Shown in pieces: positions 56,586 through 64,000 of a DNA stretch of 64,000 bases. How positions within the stretch are numbered: position 1 is the stretch's first letter; each line of letters opens with the position of its first letter. Below the pieces are notes generated by a model. It was not told the origin of the DNA, made no database searches, and worked only from the letters and a program-made list of their open reading frames with translations. The position numbers and the translations under genes were made by a program. This DNA is from Carposina sasakii. Its lineage: Eukaryota; Arthropoda; Insecta; Lepidoptera; Carposinidae. Location of the stretch: assembly GCA_014607495.2 (NCBI GenBank), contig CP053150.1:14838495-14902494 (forward strand), written 5' to 3'.

Positions 56586-56936
56586 ACATGGAGAAAGGTT
56601 TGTGATAATTTTGTATGAACATAGGTCTCCCCTAAAGGTGATTGTCACAACGATTCTAAATGTTCAAAACCTAGCCCATGTTGTACTCATACTAGTATTT
56701 CCATCCACTCGTCTCTGTAAATATAGCATCAGTTAGGCTAGGCGCGCACTATCAATATTTTGCGGCAAAACTGCTTTGAAACTGTTAACATTGAGTTTTC
56801 AATATTATTGCGCGCACTTAGCTACAAATTCAAAGTCAATATTACAATTACTGCGGCGCGATTTTATTCCGCAAAGCATTTTTGTCGCGCGGCGAAAAAT
56901 TTATAGTACTTTTTGTCATTTAATATTGATGTAAAC

Positions 56937-57089
56937 CAGAGGTTCCCAAACTTTTTTTACTCATAGACCCCTTTTAAAAGTTAACTGGTTCTGGTAGACC
57001 CCTACAGGCCTACACCATATACAAATTAATTGTGAACCTCCATTTTTTCACATTAACGTAGACCACCTGGACCACTTTGGGAACCACTG
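56937..57089. mobile_element. hAT-type MITE with 8-base target duplication
   Basis: ATGTAAAC on both sides (56929-56936 and 57090-57097). Ends are CAGAGGTTCCCAAACTTTTT and, inverted, CAGTGGTTCCCAAAGTGGTC. 153 bases, non-coding. The CAGNGGTTCCCAAA ends and 8-base target fit the hAT superfamily. Confidence 0.85.
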
Positions 57090-57321
57090 ATGTAAACGAA
57101 AGGTCCATTTCATAGTTTAGTAAAAAGAAACAGTTTACTACACGTTGCAGTATTATCAATAACGTGTAGGAAGATCAAAGACGAGGCAGATGCCATTAAT
57201 GTCAGCATGATTAGTATATTATCTAGTAGATAAATATCTAGTAGATAAATCTACCGTAACTGTTGGAAGTACAGAAATAACGATACGTTTAGTAATATTT
57301 AGGACATCATACGTATAAGTA

Positions 57322-57833
57322 TATTGTGTCATCGTTGGTATAGTTTGCATTTAATTCAAGACTAACGAACGGCCGATATATATGGTAACCTATGATACTA
57401 ACATATTCGTTAGACTATTGTTTTGTAGTAACTTTCAATGAAAGTTCTTATTTATCCCGGAAAAAATTGCCATATGTACATTTATATCTTTTGCTACACG
57501 CGACTATGTGCATTTATGCAGAAAAAGGCAGTCTATTTATTAACTCAACTTTGGACCCGAATATCTTTAGAACCAGACACTTCCCAGGTATGCTTCCATG
57601 GAGAAAAATGATGCCGATGAGGAGATTTCGTAGATTTCGGCAACGTAGACGACCAAGAATCATCCTGTATTGTGTCATCGTTGGTATAGTTTGCATTTAA
57701 TTCAAGACTAACGAACGGCCGACATATATGTACCTATGTACTAACTATTCGTTAGACTATTTTTTTTGTAACTTTCAATGAAAGTTCTTATTTATCCCGG
57801 AAAAAATTGCCATATGTACATTTATATCTTTTG
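57322..57833. repeat. duplicated 170-base segment flanking half a MITE
   Basis: 57322-57493 and 57668-57833 are direct copies (TATTGTGTCATCGTTGGTAT ... TGCCATATGTACATTTATAT, CTTTTG). Between them, 57494-57669 is one half of the foldback MITE seen complete at 40474-40952, ending TCCTGTA at the junction. Confidence 0.8.
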
Positions 57834-57930
57834 TTTACTAGTGTATTGTATTGTGTAATTAAATCCATCCAGAAAAATATCTGTTTCGAAAAATTTCTAC
57901 AAAGCATAACAATAATTTCTGGAGCATACA

Positions 57931-58185
57931 TAAATAAATAAAATAAATAAATAAATATTCACACGCTTCACAACACATTGACCTAGTCCCACACTAAGAT
58001 CCCTAAGGTCTTGTGTCGTGGGTACTAAGCAACGGTATATAAATACATAGATAAGTATATATACATCCATGACTCGGAAACAAACATCGATATTCATCAC
58101 ATCAATGTTTGCACCTACCGGGATTCGAACCCAGGACCTATGGCGTCGCAGGCAGGGTCACTACCAACTACACCAATCGGCCGTC
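57931..58185 (-). mobile_element. tRNA-derived SINE, larger family, nearly complete
   Basis: Minus strand: GACGGCCGATTGGTGTAGTT (A box), GGTCCTGGGTTCGAATCCCG (B box), then AACATTGATGTGATGAATAT, GAGTCATGGATGTATATA, GTGTGGGACTAGGTCAATGT and a (TAAA)n-type tail at about 57931-57960. The structure is that of the abundant lepidopteran SINEs (Metulj-like). Confidence 0.8.
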
Positions 58186-59029
58186 TGCTCATATATACTG
58201 ATCATACATAGACTGCTCTAAGCCACGAAATCTTCACAACCTAAAATACAGCACAATTCAAAAGCTTAGGTACGAGTACAGTAATCGTACGAACATTGAA
58301 GACATACAACACGCTCCAGGCAAGTTTTTTCTCATTCATCACTCGTAAACCAATACGACCAACGCAAAGACTTTGTACACTGACGTCAAAGAGCTGAACT
58401 GGAGCTTTGCTTTGAGTCTAGCTTACCTAGGTAAACACACTCGAGTTCTACACTTGGCTCTGTGTTGTAGTCTTTCACACTTATGTGTGTCGCACCTGTT
58501 TGTGAGAATATACCTATAATATGGTGGTTACATAAAGGAAATATCAATTTCTCGTATGAGCAAATTGTTATATACCTACTATTGTAGCGGGGGTATAAGT
58601 TTCAGGAAGGCGACGACAGACGCCATAAAATAACCACCGCCATCGGTTGTTCAATCGTAAACTACGGACATCGATAAATGTAAGTAATGAAATACTTGAA
58701 TATCTATGGCTTATTTATTTGGCACTCCACTAACACAATCAAAAGTCTTTTTAATATCACCGATTATGACATACACAGAATACAGTTTACTTTTCTTTAG
58801 GGTAAAATCTTACTGAAAACCTACAAAATCGTTTTGATTAGATTACGACATTTTGTAGAGAGCTACACGGATAACTTTTTGCGATTAGCTAGCTTTAGTA
58901 CATGGCTCTATGAAAGTAGACCACCATATGCCTAAAAGTGTAAAAGCATGTCGAATTGTCGAGGCACCGCATTGTTCACATTCTTTTCTTTCTCTTTATT
59001 TGTCGAGGACTCGGCTTTTCTTCGTTCCC
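58186..59029. other. no gene recognised
   Basis: Non-coding DNA; no repeat partner inside the window. Confidence 0.25.
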
Positions 59030-59235
59030 AAACTTATTTTGTCTACTGCCCACTTTGAGAATAAATTGTATTTTAGCGCCCCCATTTTTTCACCTACTTA
59101 AAAACTACTATAACTCCCCAAGCCTCTACACAACGCCTCAATATTTTTTCTGGATTTCTTACCGGCCCCCTTTAGGCCTGCAGCGCCCATAAGGAGGGCG
59201 TTATCGCCCACTTTGGGAAAGGCTGCTTTAGATGT
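59030..59235 (-). mobile_element. hAT-type element remnant
   Basis: Minus strand: CAGCCTTTCCCAAAGTGGGC, GATAACGCCCTCCTTATGGG, CGCTGCAGGCCTAAAGGGGG. These are the widespread hAT TTCCCAAAGTGGGCGATAACGCCC block and its GGGGGC partner. The far end near 59040 is eroded. Confidence 0.5.
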
Positions 59236-60158
59236 TTGTGAATAGTTGTTCATTTTACAGATTCCAATAAAGTGAAGTGTATGAAAAGCTTTTTCAGGCT
59301 AGCTAGGAGCACAGTTTAGATCATCAAAATAAAAACATTGGATATATTTCTAAGTACTTAACTACTTGTTTTATTATCATAATGCGTTAATGCATCATGT
59401 TTTGATTATGGTAACAATATACATAATTTATATAATTTTATCGCAAAGTTTCATGGAAACAATTATTATTAGGTACTTTATCATGAACAGATTAATTTCT
59501 TTATCTTTGGTCACGTACACTTTTAACCAAATTCTGGACCCTTCAATAAAACTGATAATAAAATACAATTGCCTTGATAACGGGCCAGTAGGTAACTTCG
59601 ATAAAATAATAGTAGGTAATGCTGCATTTTTCTACCACTCAGCAAACCAGGAGTTTCACCCAAGTCAAGAACCAGTAAAGATAAATTAATTGATCTTATG
59701 TAAAGTAGCCTCACATTATACCTAAAGACGTAAACAATAGAAAACAAGGTCAAGGCAGACAGGGTAAATATAAAAGTTTCCAAAACGAACCTAGAGGACC
59801 GGCCGCTGGCTCACCGCGCAATCATAAGGGATACTTCAGGCCACCTGTAACAAAGGAATTCTAATATTAGAAACAAGAAAGAGACACTCGGGAAAGTTAT
59901 ACCTAACAATTCTTGAAAAGTTATCATGTTCTCGTCAAACAAATTTGTTTTTTACGTACAAAGTACGAGCATTTTTTACATAGCGTCTGGCAATGTAACC
60001 TAATAGATCTTAAGAATCCAATGGAATTCAATCTTTAGACGTAATTCTTTAAAATTTAATCGATCCATTCGTTCAGCAGTTTTTGCAGCTAGCAACATCA
60101 CAAATAAGGACGATGATTCATCTGCCTATCACATCGGTCATATCCATTGCTGTTCCAG

Positions 60159-60279
60159 TAGACTGCGCCCCATCGCCTAATCATAGCAAACAAGACCTGA
60201 GTGATTACCAAGCCCATCCGGGACACGCTCCATTGGCTACAGTCCTTCAGATGCTTGCTTTAGGCGACAATGACCTGGG
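60159..60279 (+). CDS. candidate internal exon, unknown gene
   Basis: Acceptor CATATCCATTGCTGTTCCAG, 121 bases, then donor GTAAAT. The frame that continues through both sites gives DCAPSPNHSKQDLSDYQAHP then GHAPLATVLQMLALGDNDL, with split codons at each end. Composition is protein-like and different from surrounding AT-rich frames. No partner exon was seen; it could belong to a plus-strand gene that runs past the window. The family is not recognised. Confidence 0.35.
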
Positions 60280-62539
60280 GTAAATAGGTGGTCTTTTGTC
60301 TGTTTTTTTTATTCAGATGCAAATGTAATGAGGCCATTGAAATGCAATTTAAATTTAATCTTAAAGTTAACATGGTCATCCTAAAACACCATAAAGAATA
60401 TGAATAGCTCCATCAGCATTAGGATAATAATTTAAATAATGGACCATCAAATAAAGATATTTCAATAGCACGGTTCATGACAAGGATAAATTCTTAAATA
60501 ATACGAGTTGAGAAGGGGTTCCCGTAAGGGATAAGGAAATTAAACCGAGCGGCTCAGCTGTAACAGGTGTGAATGATGGAACTCTTACTACAAATATATT
60601 TTAGGTTACAGAGAGAAATGTGAAAAGAAAATTCTTCAGGGAAAACGGGCACGTTACCTTCGATAGATAAATAAATGGGGATTATATCGTACGGTGTCGG
60701 ACTACATTTAAAATGGATGGAAAGAAATGGAATAGGATCTGAAATATTTTATGTTCGTTTACATATAGAAGATTCGTAGAACATTCAGAGAAAGAAGTAC
60801 ATATAATAAGTTTATGCAGTGGGTGGGTAAAATACTTTTTACAAAAACTAATTTTATCAGGAATACAATAAACATTCCCAGTCAAGCATACTTTCCTATT
60901 ATTTACGTACAATACATACTATATTTGTGATAAACAATGCATGCCTGGCAAGACATGTAATCAATGCTTGAGCTTCATACAGAGAATTTGTTGTACGCTG
61001 TTTAGTATAAGTACCAAGAATTTTTATAATATATATTTTTTAATTTATTGCATCAATGTATGTCATTACATAACGTGTCACTATTTAAGACTAGTATCCT
61101 TTTTTTTGTTTAAGTACGTAATAAAGTAGCGAGAAAACGGAGAAATGTATCAATGATCCTTATTAATAAGCTTTATTTAGTTTTACCTATCGCGTTGTCT
61201 GTAACCAAATCTTGCAAGTTAAATTTGATCCACTTTCTGGTTTCCGATTGAGCCGAAATTTTGCATGCATGTATAAATCAGATGACAATGCAATGCTGAT
61301 CTGATGATGGAGTTGGAAGGTGGCCATAGGAACTACGTAATTAAACGACGCAACACTATCGAGTTTGGGCTCGTTTGTTTGATCAGTTAATATTATTAAC
61401 AAATAATAAAATCTTGTTTTAAAGGGTTTTTTAAACTGAAGTTTTTATTAGTTCCAATGAAAAATTTGCCCCAATGCGCAACTCAGATGAAATTTAATTG
61501 TAACCAAATTTTGATTAATTCCATCCACCTATATGTGTTACATAATCTCTAATCTCGTGTACTGTATCCATAAAACGGAGCCGTCATAACATCTCAGGGA
61601 AAAGTACTATTCAAATGAACATTTCTCTTTCACTTTTTATTTCACCGATGCATGAAAACAAAGACATGTTAAATGGCAACTGTAAAAGTTGTGTACCATT
61701 GTACTATGTCTTTTTGGATTTTGAGCATGAGTGGATGCAAATAGAGTACGAACTTGTTAAGAGAGAGATCCAAGGCTACCTCACTAGGTAACTTTCAGAG
61801 TTCAGTAACTAATTTGAGTCTTTGAACATTCGCAGTAAGTAATGATGATCTAGTCATAACAGATATACTTCTATTAGATATTCCAAATTATTCTTTGTGC
61901 ATCAATTCATATATTTAACTTAACCTTTAGTAACCCTGAGTGTAAGGTGAACTTAGATAAATATTGGCCGACAAATAAAAGCCGTTTTCAATGCCTGCTA
62001 CGGTGAGTGTTTGGCAAGTAAATATTAAAAGAGCCAATATCAAATATATTCTTCATACATATTCAAGTAGGTCAGTCTACTTACATAATACTACACTATA
62101 ATATTGGTCTTATTCTACTACGCATTCTGCCTGCGATTAATGATATACAAAAAGTAATAAACAGAACTTCGACTCAAGATAGATCAATCCTGAGGAAAAT
62201 CACAGGAAGAAAATGTCAAATCTTTGAAAATAGGATAGGGTAACCACGAGTATCATAAATTGATCAATTAATATCTTTGGGAGATTCAACGCAGGTAGAC
62301 GAGATAAATATGATTCACGTTTTAAATATTGCGTAGACATAATGTAATCATCGCACGACTACAAGAGTGACTAACGCTGGACCTACCCAATGTTAATTAT
62401 TTCACAGGAAAAGGTGCGTTGAGCCACAAATCTATCTGACCCAAGGTACAAAAATCCAACTCATACGACGACGATGATAGCATTGATAGCCCCAATCAGT
62501 CACGGACTTGTACCGTTGAATTTATTACTTATTTATTAT
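60280..62539. other. no gene recognised
   Basis: AT-rich non-coding DNA with small unsupported frames and no repeat recurring in the window. Confidence 0.25.
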
Positions 62540-62703
62540 ATACGAGTTTTAGTACTTAGCTATACCCGAGAAGGTTGGCATCAGAAAAGCAGCCGGCCGT
62601 AAAAACAAACGCCAAATCCCTGGCAACGTCAGTTTCTAAAGAAACTATATTGCGCCGACCCTATAAATAATCGGATAAGAGCAGGAAGATGATGATGATG
62701 ACA
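62540..62703 (+). mobile_element. RTE-type LINE 3' tail
   Basis: GGTTGGCATCAGAAAAGCAG then CCGGCCGTAAAAACAAACGC, and a (GATGAT) end at 62688-62702, the usual 3' structure of RTE elements in this order. Confidence 0.5.
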
Positions 62704-62829
62704 ACGACAATACACGTTTAAAGCGGGAGCAGCTTGTCAAAGAGCCAAATGAATGTAAATCTGATTCTTCACCTGTGACTCCGTGATTTTTAGTTATAAT
62801 AATTACCTTTTCCCAAAAAATTATTATAC

Positions 62830-62876
62830 TTATTTCTTTCTGCAGCCCCTGCAGATATAGCCGTGGGTAAAAGCTA
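62830..62876 (+). mobile_element. Helitron 3' terminus fragment
   Basis: CTGCAGCCCCTGCAGATATA then GCCGTGGGTAAAAGCTAG|T: a GC-rich block ending in CTAG. Short, so tentative. Confidence 0.35.
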
Positions 62877-64000
62877 GTTTAAAATATGAATCACTTCACA
62901 GTGTTTCTCAACAAGACAACATGGTTTTGCAAATAAGTCACGAAGTTCACATTATCTTATGTTTTACGAAATTTGAAACATTGATTTCATTTGAAATAAA
63001 GTGGGTGCGACGAATTATAACGACATTGGAATTTTGGCTTTTTATTTATTTCTTAAATGTTATCCACAGAGTAGGTAATATGCGTATTATGTATGTGCAC
63101 ATACATAATGCAGACGGCTGTGTTCGCGAAATAGGAGATCCCATAGCCACGTTAAGCATGTACAGATGTCAATGATCTGATGAGGTTGCTACCTTTAGCG
63201 CACAAGTCACCTAACCAATATAATAGGCTACAAGGAATATCCTTATACCCCGAAAATCCGTAACAATTTATCAGGAGCGAAAGTTTAAGCAATTACACAG
63301 TTCCCTCGTCATATAGAAATATTTCCGAATCGCCGACTTTCGCCTCCCGTCGCAATTCTTTTGTCTGCAGACAAAGGAATATCATAGCTTTTATTCCTGA
63401 TGGTGTAACGACTGCCTTTGAATTTATGAGAGAGGTCACGAAATACGTAATAAAGAGAGTCACTTTCAGACTTGAAATAGTTATAGCATCACAAAAAGAT
63501 TGCAGATGTTTTGGCAGTTGCCTCTGAATATAAGTTAACAAAGTTTTTTGTTGGTAAGGAAATACCTAGATAATACGAAAGGTAAGGCTAACGAAATTCT
63601 AACTAGGGTACAAGGAAGGTACTTACTAAACCAGTAGCAATGGAAAATTAACAAATTACGGAAAAAAAGAAATGTTGACACTTTGCGAAGCTATTGGTAT
63701 TAATGATGTATTGAGTTGCCTAATAAATGGCTATTTGATTACAATATATTGGCATGTCACACCATAAAACATAGCATGTATCGACCATCAGGCGCAATAC
63801 TAATGAAAGCAACAAGCTATCGCATGATGGCGCAAACACAACAACGCATGGAAACCATGTATTCATTGCCTAAATAAATAAAACCATTAACCGCAATAGC
63901 ATTGTTTAACAACATTGAATACAAAGAGCTTATTATAAAGCATCTTGCAAATAGTTCACTTAATTCAAATAACATTTAAAATTTTACAGTTTCCAACAAA
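62877..64000. other. no gene recognised
   Basis: Non-coding; a short repeat piece (CAGACGGCTGTGTTCGCGAA, ATAGGAGATCCC) at 63110-63140 recurs in diverged form near 30970 and 51395. Confidence 0.3.

Noticed and set aside
57392..57700. 102-codon open frame
   Set aside because: It crosses from a duplicated segment into half a MITE; a chance frame over rearranged repeats.

Overview
The window looks like one stretch of a lepidopteran (moth or butterfly) nuclear genome. The grounds are AT-rich DNA, split genes with GT-AG introns, short TTAGG-type repeat runs, and a dense set of transposon families typical of Lepidoptera. These include Lep1-like and other non-autonomous Helitrons, tRNA-derived SINEs, RTE-type non-LTR tails ending in (GATGAT)n, a PHD-finger CR1-type LINE, palindromic TA-flanked MITEs and hAT MITEs. 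No prokaryotic, plasmid, phage or CRISPR structure is present. All identifications come from reading the sequence; no search was run.

Two host genes can be read completely on the minus strand. (1) 36929 to 34110 encodes acireductone dioxygenase (methionine salvage): four exons with exact splice sites, 184 residues and all four metal ligands. (2) 52584 to 41392 encodes a 294-residue single-pass membrane protein that I do not recognise. A signal-peptide exon, a 10-kb intron, a large exon with ten N-glycosylation sequons plus a transmembrane helix, and a last exon finishing an acidic, Tyr-containing tail all join in phase. A third gene may end at the left edge: two proline-rich minus-strand exons (1861-2149 and 310-391), each with a good acceptor in the same phase and each ending in a stop, look like alternative last exons. 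Weaker exon-like open frames occur at 10837-11158, 24479-24673, 47601-47810 and 60159-60279.

The rest is mobile DNA and its remains. From the left: a short foldback MITE (5.1 kb), a Helitron and a second Helitron carrying DNA copied from next to the first (8.1-10.1 kb), a 0.96-kb element with 145-bp inverted repeats (11.4-12.4 kb), a tiny tRNA-like SINE with a 15-bp duplication (15.2 kb), an intact CR1-type LINE (15.9-19.6 kb), nested Helitrons and MITEs (23.6-29.1 kb), a near-perfect 62-bp palindrome (30.2 kb), an inverted SINE pair (33.2 kb), several MITEs with clear target duplications (39.7, 40.5, 54.6, 56.9 kb), a second larger SINE family (55.3 and 58.1 kb), and a MITE half flanked by a duplicated segment (57.3-57.8 kb).

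The most striking observation is in the LINE. ORF2 has no ATG ahead of its first endonuclease motif, and its frame opens in the -1 frame exactly at a canonical slippery heptamer (A AAA AAC) placed directly before the ORF1 stop. This predicts that the endonuclease/reverse transcriptase is made as a frameshift fusion. The second is the pair of Helitrons showing local capture of flanking host sequence.
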